A program made the position numbers and the translations under genes. This document shows, in pieces, positions 1 to 9,900 of a stretch of DNA of 64,000 nucleotides. Origin of the DNA: Georgenia sp. EYE_87. GTDB taxonomy: Bacteria; Actinomycetota; Actinomycetes; Actinomycetales; Actinomycetaceae. Each line of letters starts with the position of its first letter. The stretch's first letter is position 1. The notes below the pieces were generated by a model. The model saw only the letters and a list, made by a program, of their open reading frames with translations. It made no database searches and was not told the origin of the DNA. The stretch covers positions 100,369 to 164,368 of the forward strand of contig NZ_JAHXNL010000003.1 in the NCBI RefSeq assembly GCF_023148685.1, read 5' to 3'.

Positions 1-53
1 CCAGGGGGCAACGTGGGTCGTCGTGGGGAGGCGCGCCGATCAGCCGGCGCTGA

Positions 54-1247
54 TCAGCTCACGTTGCCCTTGAGCAGGCGGTGCCAGTAGACCTGGGGTT
101 CGAGGTAGCGGTCGAAGACGAAGGTGCTGCGCCGCGGCCGCACGAGGTCGGGGGTGCTCACCGTCGGCTGAGGGTTGCCGTCGCGGTCGAACTCGGCCAG
201 GAGCAGCTCGCGCCGGCTGGTGGTGACCGGGGCGACGGAGTAGCCGTCGTAGTGGCGCAGGCTCCGCCGGGCGCGCTGGGCGGCGATGTTGTGCGCGACG
301 ACGGGGACCTGCTTGCGCAGCGCACCCCCGGACGGGAGCGTGCCGACGGTGGCCACGTCACCCAGGCCCCACACCCGCGGGTGGGTCTCGTGCCGGAGGG
401 TGCGCGGGTCCACCGCGACGAACCCTTCGCTGGCCGGGGTGGCGAGGTCGCTCTCGGCGACCCAGTCCGGGGCGCGGTGCGGCGGGGCGAGGTACAGGGC
501 GTCGTAGCTCAGCTCGTCGGTGCCCTCCGGGGTCTGCACGCGCAGCGACCGGGTGACGGCGAAGATCGCCTCGACGGTCGCCCGCGTGCGGACCCGGACG
601 CCGTAGCTCTCGGCCGCGGCACGGAGCTCGCGGTCGGCGTCGTCGTGGTTGACGAGCCGGGTGCCCTCGACGAGGAGCTCTATGTCGATGTCGCGCAGCG
701 TGCCGGTGCGGCGCCAGTGGTCAGCGGCCATGAAGAGCGGCTTGAGGCCGACCGGGGCGCACGGGACGTGCCGCTCGGAGATGACGAAGACCGCGCGGCC
801 CGCCGTCAGCGAGGACAGCATCGTCCAGGTCTTCTCGGCCATCTCCGGCAGGTAGTTGGTGGCCGCCGCCGGGGTGGCGACCGCCTCCTCGGCCCCGGTG
901 ATGGCGTCCCAGTCGACGCGGGAGCCGGGGCACACCGCCACGTCGTTGTAGTGCAGCTCCCGCCCGGCGGAGAGGTGAACGACCGACCGGTCCGGGTCGA
1001 TCGCCGTCACGTGGTCGGCGTACCAGGTGCACCCGTCCGGGATGCACTTCGTCTGCGCCCTCGTCAGGTCCTCCATCGTGGCCATCCCGCCGCCGACGTA
1101 GCTGAGCAGGGGCCGGTAGTGGTGGAGCTGCTTCGGCTCGACGATCGCCACGTCATGGCATCCCATCCGCCGGAGCTTGGCCGCCAGGGAGATGCCGGCG
1201 TTGCCGCCGCCGACGATGACGACGTCGTGGTGACGAGGGGCGTTCAT
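54..1247 (-). CDS. SQR-like NAD/FAD-dependent oxidoreductase
   Basis: A 397-residue flavoprotein of the sulfide:quinone oxidoreductase / NADH dehydrogenase II superfamily. The N-terminus carries a dinucleotide-binding VIVGGGNAGIS (about residues 10-20), and a second FAD-contact motif GLGDVA lies near residue 295. A cysteine in the segment PCAPVGLKPLF (near residue 162) sits where SQR proteins have a redox cysteine, but the other SQR cysteines are not obvious, so sulfide as the substrate is inference only. It likely acts at the inner face of the membrane, passing electrons to quinone. It starts at ATG 1247 with only a weak upstream GGAG. No functional partner is adjacent; the next gene is divergent. 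Confidence 0.75.
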   Translation of the reverse strand: MNAPRHHDVVIVGGGNAGISLAAKLRRMGCHDVAIVEPKQLHHYRPLLSYVGGGMATMEDLTRAQTKCIPDGCTWYADHVTAIDPDRSVVHLSAGRELHYNDVAVCPGSRVDWDAITGAEEAVATPAAATNYLPEMAEKTWTMLSSLTAGRAVFVISERHVPCAPVGLKPLFMAADHWRRTGTLRDIDIELLVEGTRLVNHDDADRELRAAAESYGVRVRTRATVEAIFAVTRSLRVQTPEGTDELSYDALYLAPPHRAPDWVAESDLATPASEGFVAVDPRTLRHETHPRVWGLGDVATVGTLPSGGALRKQVPVVAHNIAAQRARRSLRHYDGYSVAPVTTSRRELLLAEFDRDGNPQPTVSTPDLVRPRRSTFVFDRYLEPQVYWHRLLKGNVS

Positions 1248-1495
1248 GGCCAGATCACGCTCCGGGTGCTCGAGGACCAGGACCTGTCACGGTAGGTGCG
1301 CGTGCGGTGTCGCGCGCGTCGGCGGCGGCGGGTCCGCCGGGCTGACGCGTGCCCGGCCGAGCACCGGCGACGACGACGGACGCCCCAGCACGTGCCGGAT
1401 CTCCCCGCTCCGCCTACCGTCGTGCTCTGCCGAGACGAGGCCGCCGGGAGGGAGTCGCTCGTGCCCGAGGGTCACCCCGCCTGCCAGGTGCGCTG

Positions 1496-2020
1496 ATGCA
1501 GACCTTCGTGCCGTACAGCGACTTCGCGGCCACCGCAGAGGTGCTCGACGACAAGCGGCTGGGCAAGCAGCGGGTGGAGGTCATCCAGATCGTCCGCGCG
1601 CTGACGTGGCCGGACTACGCCTGGAAGTCGCACCCGGCGGTGCTCATGTGGAAGGGCCATGAGGAGGCGCTCGGCCGCTACGGGCTGACGATGTGCGAGG
1701 CATGGACCGACAGGGGCTTCGGCGACACCTGCGCCGAGACGATCGTCACAGACCTCGCCGCCGCAGGCGTGCCCGCCATCAGGAGCTACGAAGAGCTGGT
1801 CACCGGCGGCGCCCTCCCCGGCTGGCTCTTCGACCCTGAACTGCTCAGGAGCCACCGGTCCAACCTCATCCGCAAGGACCCAGCGCACTACCGCTCGCTG
1901 TTTCCCGACGTTCCTGACGACCTGCCCTACGTCTGGCCGGTGCGGTCGCCGGCCGTGCTCGAGCGGGAGCGTCGACGGCTGGAGAACGCCGAGCGGCGGC
2001 GCCGCCGGGCAGAGTCCTGA
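1496..2020 (+). CDS. MSMEG_6728 family protein, pyrimidine dimer glycosylase-like
   Basis: A 174-residue protein beginning MQTFVPYSDFAATAEVLDDK and containing LGKQRVEVIQIVRALT and HPAVLMWKGHEEALGRYG, the hallmarks of the small actinobacterial family related to T4 endonuclease V-type pyrimidine dimer glycosylases. A DNA-repair role is inferred from the family only. I chose ATG 1496 because the family begins exactly at MQTF; the same frame is open further upstream but that extension is Arg/Ala-rich and not protein-like. It is divergent from the flavoprotein gene, across a 248-bp gap in which I see no clear promoter. Confidence 0.7.
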   Translation: MQTFVPYSDFAATAEVLDDKRLGKQRVEVIQIVRALTWPDYAWKSHPAVLMWKGHEEALGRYGLTMCEAWTDRGFGDTCAETIVTDLAAAGVPAIRSYEELVTGGALPGWLFDPELLRSHRSNLIRKDPAHYRSLFPDVPDDLPYVWPVRSPAVLERERRRLENAERRRRRAES

Positions 2021-2056
2021 GGACCGGTCCCACGCACCGCAGAGCCCGCTTGTCGC

Positions 2057-2092
2057 GGGACCTTGGGCCGTGGGACCGAAGCCCGCCTTCGG
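2057..2092 (+). promoter_or_regulatory. tandem DosR-like boxes and small hairpin upstream of adhE
   Basis: Two near-copies of a GGGAC-spacer-GCC pattern stand in tandem: GGGACCTTGGGCC (2057-2069) and GGGACCGAAGCCC (2072-2084). They resemble the DosR/DevR hypoxia box (GGGACNNNNGNCCC in mycobacteria), but each differs from it by a base or in spacing. The second overlaps a 6-bp hairpin (CCGAAG/CTTCGG, 2076-2092), which could instead be the terminator of the upstream gene. Regulation of a fermentative gene by an oxygen-sensing regulator would be sensible; this is inference. Confidence 0.3.
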
Positions 2093-2161
2093 CACATTTC
2101 GCCCGACCTACTTTGGTCGCAGCTGGCCGGCGATCCGCGCCGGCCCGTCGAAGGAGCACCA

Positions 2162-4867
2162 GTGGACACCCCCGAGATCGACCAGCTCGTCGCGAAGGGT
2201 CTCACGGCCCTCTCCGAGTACGCCGCGCTCACCCAGGAGGACGTCGACCGCATCGTCAGGAAGGCGTCCGTCGCGGCACTGAACCAGCACGGCGTCCTCG
2301 CCGAGGCGGCCGTCGCCGAGACCGGCCGCGGCGTCTTCGAGGACAAGGCGACGAAGAACATCTTCGCCTGCGAGCACGTGACCTACTCGATGCGCGACCT
2401 GCGCACGGTCGGCGTCATCCACCGCGACGAGCTCAAGGGCATCGTCGAGATCGCGGAGCCCGTCGGTGTGGTCGCGGCCGTCACCCCGGTGACCAACCCG
2501 ACCTCGACCGCCATCTTCAAAGCCCTCATCTGCCTCAAGACCCGCAACCCCGTCATCTTCGCCTTCCACCCCGGCGCCCAGGAGTGCTCGGTGGCCGCGG
2601 CCCGCGTGGTGCGCGACGCCGCCGTCGCGGCGGGCGCCCCGGAGAGCTGCATCCAGTGGGTGAGCGAGCCCAGCATGCCCGCCACCGGAGCACTCATGAA
2701 CCACCCGGGGGTCTCCCTCATCCTGGCCACCGGCGGCAACTCGATGGTCCGGGCGGCCTACTCGTGCGGCAAGCCGGCCCTCGGCGTCGGCGCCGGCAAC
2801 GTCCCCGCCTACGTTCACACGAGCGCCAACCTCGAGCGGGCCGCGACGGACCTGGTGATGTCGAAGTCCTTCGACAACGGCATGGTCTGTGCCTCGGAGC
2901 AGGCGGTCATCCTCGACGACGCCGTCTACGACCAGACCCTCGCACACCTGGACCGGCTGCACGCCTACCGCGCCACCCCCGCGGAGAAGGCGATGCTCGA
3001 GGAGCTCATCTTCGGCGTCGGCGCGAACGCGGAGAACTGCGGCGAGGCCAGGCTCAACGCCTCCGTCGTCGGCAAGTCGCCGACCTGGATCGCCCGCCGC
3101 GCCGGCTTCACCGTCCCGGAGGACACCTCGATCATCCTCGCCGAGGTCTCCGGCGTCGGCCCCCACGAGCCGCTGACCCGGGAGAAGCTCTGCCCGGTCC
3201 TGGCCGTGGTGCGGGCCGCCTCGACCGAGGAGGGCATCACCCTCGCCGAGCGGATGGTCGAGCTCGACGGGCTGGGCCACTCGGCGGTGATCCACGCGAG
3301 CGACACCGAGCTGGTCGAGCGCTTCGGCACCCGGGTCAAGGCCGTGCGCATCATCACGAACGCCCCGTCCTCCCTCGGCGGCATCGGCGACATCTACAAC
3401 GCCTTCATCCCCTCCCTCACGCTCGGTTGCGGCTCCTACGGCCACAACTCCGTGTCCAACAACGTCTCGGCGGTGAACCTCATCAACGTCAAGCGCATCG
3501 GCCGGCGCACCAACAACCTCCAGTGGTTCAAGGTGCCCGCCAAGACGTACTTCGAGCCGCACGCCATCCGCTACCTCTACGACATGGAGGGCATCGACCG
3601 GGTGACGATCGTCACCGACGCGACGATGACGCGGCTGGGCTACGTCGACAAGATCCGCGACGTCCTGGACCGCCGGGCCCGTCCCGTCGCGCTGCAGGTG
3701 ATCGACGACGTCGAGCCGGAACCCTCGATCGGCACCGTGCGCCGCGGCGCGGAGTCGATGCGCTCGTTCCGCCCGGACACCATCATCGCCCTCGGCGGCG
3801 GCTCCCCGATGGACGCCGCCAAGGTGATGTGGCTGCTGTACGAGCACCCGGAGGTCCGGTTCGAGGACCTGCGCGAGAAGTACCTGGACGTGCGCAAGCG
3901 GGCGTTCCGCTTCCCCGCGCTCGGTGAGCTCGCCAAGCTGGTGTGCATCCCGACCTCCTCCGGGACCGGCGCCGAGGTGACCCCCTTTGCGGTGATCTCC
4001 GACCCGGAGACCGGGTACAAGTACCCGCTCGCCGACTACGCCCTGACCCCGTCGGTGGCGATCATCGACCCCGAGCTCACCGCCCGGATGCCCTCCAGCC
4101 TCGCCGCGGACTCCGGCTTCGACGCGCTGACCCACGCCACCGAGGCGTACGTCTCCGTCTACGCCAACGACTTCACCGACGCCCTGGCCCTCCACGCGAT
4201 CAAGATGGTCTTCGACAACGTCGCCGTCTCGGTCAACGGCGAGCGCGACGGGCTGGCGGCGACGGCGATCGGCAAGGCCCGCGAGCGCATGCACAACGCC
4301 TCGACCATCGCCGGCATGGCGTTCGGCAACGCCTTCCTCGGGGTGGTCCACGCCATGGCGCACACCGTCGGGTCCACCTACAACCAGGTGCACGGCCGCA
4401 CGAACGCCGTGCTGCTGCCGCACGCGATCCGCTACAACGGCCAGGTTCCCACCAAGCTCAGCAACTGGCCCAAGTACGAGACCTACACCGCGCCGGAGCG
4501 CTTCCGGCAGATCGCCGCGCACCTCGGGCTGCCGGCCGCCACGCCGGAGGAGGCCGTCGAGGCCTACGCCCGGGCGGTGGAGGAGCTGCGCGCGTCGCTC
4601 GGCATGCCCGGCTCCTTCGCGCAGATGGGCATCGCGGAGGAGGCCTTCGTCCCGGCCCTGGAGACGCTGGCCATGCGGGCCTTCGAGGACCAGTGCGCCC
4701 CGGCGAACCCCCGCCTGCCGATGGTCCAGGACATGAAGGACATGATGCAGGCGGCCTACTACGGCGTCGGCGTCGAGCAGGTGCGGACCGACCGCGCCGC
4801 GGCCGACCTCCGCGAGGGTGAGCTCGACGCGTCCATCGCGCGGGCGGAGGCCCTGCCCCGGGGCTGA
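2162..4867 (+). CDS. adhE: bifunctional acetaldehyde-CoA/alcohol dehydrogenase
   Basis: Reduces acetyl-CoA through acetaldehyde to ethanol with NADH, and can run in reverse. The 901-residue length matches AdhE (E. coli 891). The N-terminal half is a CoA-acylating aldehyde dehydrogenase with catalytic Cys243 in NGMVCASEQAV. The C-terminal half is an iron-dependent alcohol dehydrogenase, with LGGGSPMDAAKVM, SGTGAEVTPFAV, and a metal-binding histidine region (HAMAHTVGSTYNQVHGR). Start GTG 2162 is preceded by AAGGAG (2151-2156) at 5-bp spacing; an earlier in-frame ATG at 2063 adds 33 non-conserved residues. Transcribed alone, it implies a fermentative or redox-balancing capacity. Tandem DosR-like boxes lie upstream. 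The stop is followed by a 15-bp direct repeat. Confidence 0.95.
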   Translation: MDTPEIDQLVAKGLTALSEYAALTQEDVDRIVRKASVAALNQHGVLAEAAVAETGRGVFEDKATKNIFACEHVTYSMRDLRTVGVIHRDELKGIVEIAEPVGVVAAVTPVTNPTSTAIFKALICLKTRNPVIFAFHPGAQECSVAAARVVRDAAVAAGAPESCIQWVSEPSMPATGALMNHPGVSLILATGGNSMVRAAYSCGKPALGVGAGNVPAYVHTSANLERAATDLVMSKSFDNGMVCASEQAVILDDAVYDQTLAHLDRLHAYRATPAEKAMLEELIFGVGANAENCGEARLNASVVGKSPTWIARRAGFTVPEDTSIILAEVSGVGPHEPLTREKLCPVLAVVRAASTEEGITLAERMVELDGLGHSAVIHASDTELVERFGTRVKAVRIITNAPSSLGGIGDIYNAFIPSLTLGCGSYGHNSVSNNVSAVNLINVKRIGRRTNNLQWFKVPAKTYFEPHAIRYLYDMEGIDRVTIVTDATMTRLGYVDKIRDVLDRRARPVALQVIDDVEPEPSIGTVRRGAESMRSFRPDTIIALGGGSPMDAAKVMWLLYEHPEVRFEDLREKYLDVRKRAFRFPALGELAKLVCIPTSSGTGAEVTPFAVISDPETGYKYPLADYALTPSVAIIDPELTARMPSSLAADSGFDALTHATEAYVSVYANDFTDALALHAIKMVFDNVAVSVNGERDGLAATAIGKARERMHNASTIAGMAFGNAFLGVVHAMAHTVGSTYNQVHGRTNAVLLPHAIRYNGQVPTKLSNWPKYETYTAPERFRQIAAHLGLPAATPEEAVEAYARAVEELRASLGMPGSFAQMGIAEEAFVPALETLAMRAFEDQCAPANPRLPMVQDMKDMMQAAYYGVGVEQVRTDRAAADLREGELDASIARAEALPRG

Positions 4868-4868
4868 C

Positions 4869-4962
4869 GCACGCGGCGTGGACGTCCGCAGCCCGGCACG
4901 CGGCGTGGACCTGCGTGCCGGCGCGCCGGTCAGCGCCGGTCAGCGCCGGTCAGCGCCGGTCA
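4869..4962. repeat. direct repeats between adhE and recD
   Basis: Two short repeats fill the 92-bp convergent gap. GCACGCGGCGTGGAC occurs at 4869-4883 and 4896-4910. Then GCGCCGGTCA is repeated four times without a break at 4923-4962. Read on the recD strand, the second repeat is TGACCGGCGC x4 and its first copy begins with the recD stop codon, so the repeat grew out of the gene's 3' end. No conventional terminator is visible. Confidence 0.9.
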
Positions 4963-6927
4963 GGACAGCGGCTCGCGCAGGCCGCTGGCGCGGAGCACCG
5001 GCCTCCCGACGGCGGCGCGCACCGCCTCCTCCGTGCCGACCACGCGCACCGACTCGCGCGCGCGGGTCACGGCCGTGTAGAGCAGCTCCCGGGTGAGCAG
5101 CGGCGACGTCGCGGGCGGCAGGATCAGCGAGACCGTGCCGAACTGGCTGCCCTGGCCGCGGTGGACCGTCATGGCGTGGACCGTCTCCACCGGCGGCAGC
5201 CGGTGCGGGCGCACGCGCATCGGGTCGCGGGGATCGCCGAAGACGGCGACGACGCCTCCCTCCCCGTCCGCGACGACCACTCCGGTGTCGCCGTTGTACA
5301 GGCCCGTCTCGCGGTCGTTCGCGGTGACCAGGAGCGGCCGGCCGGGGTACCACGGGGACGCGGCGGCGCGGCGGTCCGCGCCGGAGGCCGGCGCGCGGCC
5401 GGGACCTGAGGTCGATGCTCGGCCGGCCCCGGGGGCCGTCGTGCCACCTGGACCGGAGGTCGGCGTGCGGTCCGGGCCGGCGGCGTCGGTGACCCACTGC
5501 TCGACCAGGGCGGCCCAGTGCGCCACGCCGGCCGGCCCGCGCCGGTGCGCGAGCATGAGCCGGTGCGCCTCGAGCGCCCGGAGCGCCCGGGACGCATCGC
5601 CCTCGCGCGCCGCGATCACGAGATCGACGCCCGCCTCCTCGGCGTCGTCGCGGACCGGCCGGATCTCCTCCTCGGTGGGCCGGTCGCCGGTCACCTCGAC
5701 GAACTGGACCGAGGATCCGCCCGCGCGCAGCACGGCGAGCGCGCGGTCGGCGTCGCCGTCGCGGATGGCGGCGGCCAGCGGCAGGATCCGGCTGTCCTCC
5801 TCCTGCCGGTGCACCGTGGTGAGCCGGACGACGCCGTTGCGCAGCTGCTCCCGCTCCGGCTCCGCCAGCCCGGCAGGCTCGAACGCGGCCACGGCGCCGG
5901 GGACGCCGTCCGCCACCGCCGGCCGGTGGACGAGGTCGCCGAGCACCGCGCCCGCCTCGACGGACGCGAGCTGGTCCGGGTCGCCGACGAGCAGGAGGCG
6001 GGCGTCCGGGCGCAGTGCCTCGAGCAGCCGGGCCATCAGCGGCAGGGAGACCATCGACGTCTCGTCGACGACGACCACGTCGTGCGGCAGGTGGTGACGC
6101 GCGTCGTGCCTGAACCGGGTGGAGCTGCCGGGCCGCCACCCGAGCAGCCGGTGCACGGTGGTCGCCTCCGGGGAGCCGACCCGCTCCCCGTCCGCGGCGT
6201 CGTCGAGCTGCGCGACCACCTCGCGCACCGCCTCCTGCAGGCGCGCGGCGGCCTTGCCGGTGGGGGCGGCGAGCGCGATGCGCAGCCCGGGCCCGGCGAC
6301 GTCCTGGAGGACGGCGAGCACCCGCGCGACCGTCGTCGTCTTGCCGGTGCCCGGGCCGCCGGTGAGCACGGTGAGCCGGCTGAGCACCGCCGTCGCCGCG
6401 GCGAGGCGCTGACGGTCGTCCCGGGCGTCGGGGAAGAGCCGGTGGACGGCGGCCGCGAGGCGCCGCTCGTCGACGCCGCCGACGGGGGCGCGGAGCCGGG
6501 CGTCGACCTGGCGGCGGACAAGCAGCTCGTCGCGCCAGTAGCGGTCGAGGTAGAGCCGGCCGTCGACCCACCGGGCGGGCCGGTCGGCCGGACCGTCCAC
6601 GCCGACGGCGACAACCGGACTGGCCATCACCGCCGTCCCCCAGGCGCGCGGCTCGGGCCACGGCAGCGGGCCGGCGGGCACGGCGTCCTCACCCTCCGGG
6701 ACGGCGAGCGCGTCGAGATCGTCCAGCCGCACGCACACCGAGCCGGAGCGCACGGCGCGCACCGCCAGGGCGACGGCGAGCAGCACCCGCTCGTCGCCCT
6801 CCCCCGCGAGGCGGCCGAGCCGCACGGCGACGTGGACGTCGGCGGCGGCGAGCACCCCGGCGGCGTTGAACCGGGCCAGCAGAGGCGTCGCGCGCAGGGC
6901 GACTCGGACGTCGTCCACGACGGTCAT
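4960..6927 (-). CDS. recD: exodeoxyribonuclease V subunit alpha (RecD)
   Basis: 655-residue superfamily 1B helicase, the 5'-3' motor of RecBCD in double-strand break repair. Walker A is GGPGTGKTTTVAR (near residue 190) and Walker B is VVVDETSMVS; the C-terminal UvrD-C-like motifs are VHAMTVHRGQGSQF and LLTRELLYTAVTRARE. Start ATG 6927 overlaps the recB stop as ATGA, so it is translationally coupled as last gene of recC-recB-recD. A Pro/Gly/Ala/Ser-rich stretch around residues 480-525, with repeated TSGPG-like words, interrupts the helicase core and looks like a flexible insertion. The stop codon lies in a 10-bp x4 tandem repeat. Confidence 0.95.
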   Translation of the reverse strand: MTVVDDVRVALRATPLLARFNAAGVLAAADVHVAVRLGRLAGEGDERVLLAVALAVRAVRSGSVCVRLDDLDALAVPEGEDAVPAGPLPWPEPRAWGTAVMASPVVAVGVDGPADRPARWVDGRLYLDRYWRDELLVRRQVDARLRAPVGGVDERRLAAAVHRLFPDARDDRQRLAAATAVLSRLTVLTGGPGTGKTTTVARVLAVLQDVAGPGLRIALAAPTGKAAARLQEAVREVVAQLDDAADGERVGSPEATTVHRLLGWRPGSSTRFRHDARHHLPHDVVVVDETSMVSLPLMARLLEALRPDARLLLVGDPDQLASVEAGAVLGDLVHRPAVADGVPGAVAAFEPAGLAEPEREQLRNGVVRLTTVHRQEEDSRILPLAAAIRDGDADRALAVLRAGGSSVQFVEVTGDRPTEEEIRPVRDDAEEAGVDLVIAAREGDASRALRALEAHRLMLAHRRGPAGVAHWAALVEQWVTDAAGPDRTPTSGPGGTTAPGAGRASTSGPGRAPASGADRRAAASPWYPGRPLLVTANDRETGLYNGDTGVVVADGEGGVVAVFGDPRDPMRVRPHRLPPVETVHAMTVHRGQGSQFGTVSLILPPATSPLLTRELLYTAVTRARESVRVVGTEEAVRAAVGRPVLRASGLREPLS

Positions 6928-9900
6928 CGGGCCTTCCCCTCCAGGAGCGCCGACAGCTCGACGACGAGCGCGGCGGGCGGCCGCCAGGACATCACGCCGT
7001 ACGGGACGCCGTCGGCGACCGGTGTCCCGGGCCCGCACATGCCGCGGACGAAGAGGTACAGCCCGCCGCCGAGGTGGCGCCCGGCGTCGTAGCCGCGCTG
7101 GCGCCAACGCAGGTAGCGGTGCAGGGCGGCGAGGTAGAGCAGCAGCTGCAGCGGGTAGTGGGCCTGCATCATCGCCTCGGCGAGGGCCGCGGGGCGGTAG
7201 TCCCAGGCGGTGAGCGGCTCGTCGAAGGAGCCGAGCCGGTTGGTCTTGTAGTCGACCACCAGGTAGCGCGGGTCACCGGCCGTGCCGCCGGACGCCGCCC
7301 CCGCGGGTGCGGTGGGCGCGCCGCCCGTCCGGAGCACGGCGTCGATGCTGCCCGTGAGGTAGCCGAGCAGCCGTGCCGCGCCCAGCCCGTCGAGGTGGTC
7401 GGCGTAGGGCGCGAAGACGTCGTCGGGGCCGAGGTGGCGGCGCAGCAGGGCGGCGAGGTCGGCGAGGGTCGACGCGGGCCCGTCCGGGTGGTCCCCGCCG
7501 GCGAGCGGGAGCTCGAACTCGAGCTCGGGCAACCGGTCCGCCGGGGCGAAGTCGGCGAGCGTGGCTCCGCCGGCGAGCGGGCCGAGCGGGGTGGCCATCA
7601 CCTGGCCGAGCGCGGCGGCGAGCGCCTCGGGGTCGACGCCGGGCACGCGGGCGGTCCCGGCCGCGCGGCAGCGCTCGAGGAGCTCGGCGCCGAGGTCGGG
7701 CGCCGTGGCGTCGACCTGCTCGAGGATCTCGTGCACCAGGGTGCCGAAGGCGGCGCCGGCGGGCAGGTCGGCCATCGGGGAGGGCAGGAGGCGCGCGGCC
7801 GGACCGGCCGGCGCGGACCCGCCGGGCCCGGCCCCGCCGTCGACCCCGGCTTCCCGGTCGGGTCCGGCCTCGTCGTCGGCGAGCCCGCTGGCGACGGTCA
7901 CGTCGGCCTCGTCCTGGACGCCGGTGGTCTCCGGCTCGCTGGCCACGCCCTCGGCGTGCGCGGCGGCGGTGAGCCCGGTGTAGGAGGTGCGGCGCCAGGA
8001 GTGGTCGAGGGTGCGGCCGAACCGGGCGACGGCGAGGCCGGGGCGGCCGCCGTCGGGCGGGGCCCAGTGGGCGGGGGTGGGACGTTCCGCCACCTGCTCG
8101 ACCGCGACGGCGCCGCCGGCGCGCTGGGCGAGGTCGGCCAGGGCGGTGGCGACCACGTCGTCCGTGGCCACGGAAACCCGGTCCGGGGGCAGCTCGCCGG
8201 GCGCGAATGTGCCCAGGAGCAGGCGGGAGAGCGGGCCGCCGGCGCTGTTCGACGACGGCGCCCAGTGCACGACCACCTGGGTGGCGGCACGGGTGAGCGC
8301 GACGTAGAGGAGCCGGAGGTCCTCCCCGCGCTCCTCGGCGAGGTGCCGCTCGCGCGCGGCGTCGTAGGTGTCGTCCTCCTTGCCGCCCACGTGCAGCAGG
8401 CGGGTGCCGGCGTCGTCGTGGAAGCGCAGGATCGGCGGCGTGCGCGACTCGTACCGGTCCCACCCGAAGGGCACGTAGACCACCGGGAACTCCAGGCCCT
8501 TGCTGGCGTGGGTGGTGACCACCTGGACGGCGGCGGCGTCGGTCTCGAGGCGGCGGCTGCGCTCCTCGGCATAGTCCTCCTCCGCCTCGGCGATGCGGCG
8601 GCGCAGCCAGTCGGTGAGCGCGGCCACGCCGAGCCGGTCCGCCACGGCGGCCAGGTGCAGCGACTGGCCGATGTGGCGCAGGTCGGTGAGCACGCGCTCG
8701 CCAGTGTCGGTGCGCAGCAGCCGTTCGGCGACGCCGCCGATGCTGACCGCCTCGAGCAGGGCGGCGACCCCGCGCTCCGAGAGCAGCCGGGCCCAGGTGC
8801 GGACCTGGTCGGAGAGCTCGTCGAGCGCACTGTCGTCCGCGCCGGCCAGCCGGGCGGCGTCCCACCCCACGAACGGGGTCAGCGCGAGCGCCGCGGTGCG
8901 CCCGGCGTGGCCGGGCTGCTCCAGCGCGCTGAGGAGGGTGAGCCACTGCTTCGCGGCGGGCTGGGCGAACACGGAGACCAGGGCGGAGACCACGGCGGGC
9001 ACGCCGGCGTCGGCGAGCGCGTCGCGGACCAAGGCCGCGTCGGCGTTGCGGCGGGTGAGGACCGCGACGTCGCCGGGCTCGAGGGGCCGCCAGGTCCCGC
9101 CGTCGAGAAGCCGGGTCCGTCCGAGCTGGCGGACCACGTCCGCGGCGACGTCGGCCGCGACGAGCTCGCGGACCTTCCCCACGGTGGGCGTCTTGACCCC
9201 CTTGAGGCGGAACGGCTCGCGGGTGACCTGTCGCAGCCGCACCGGCGCGCCGCCGTCGAGTCGGCGCCCGGTGTGCTGGGCGTCGACGGGCCGCACGACG
9301 ATCGCCTCGTCGCCCAGGGCGGCGCCGCCGAAGACCTGCTCGAGGCCCTGCAGGAGCGGCTCGTCGCTGCGCCAGTTGCGCCCGAGGGTGGCGGTGGTGG
9401 TGGCGTCCCGCCGGGCGGCGAGGTAGGTCACGACGTCGCCGCCGCGGAAGGCGTAGATGGCCTGCTTGGGGTCGCCGATGAGGACGAGGGTGCGGCGGCC
9501 GTGGAAGGCGGTGCGCAGGATCTCCCACTGGACGGGGTCGGTGTCCTGGAACTCGTCGACCAGGACGACGGAGTACCGGGAGCGCACGCGCTCGGCGGCG
9601 GCGGGGCCGTGCCGGGGGTCGACGAGGGCGTCGCGCAGGAGGACGAGCAGGTCGTCGTAGTCCAGGAGGTGCCGTTCGCGCTTGCGGCGCAGCACCTCGG
9701 CGACCGCGTCGCGGGCGAAGGCGTGGCGGTGCCCGGCGAGGGTGTCGGGGTCCGCGCCGGCGGGCTCGAGGCCGGCCTGGTAGTCGCTGACCGCTGCCCG
9801 GGCCACGGCGCGCGCGTCGGCCGGGGTGAGCGCGGGCTGCTGGGAGTCGGCGTAGCGCTGGAGGTAGAGGTCGTCGACCACCTCGTCCACGAGGTCGGCG

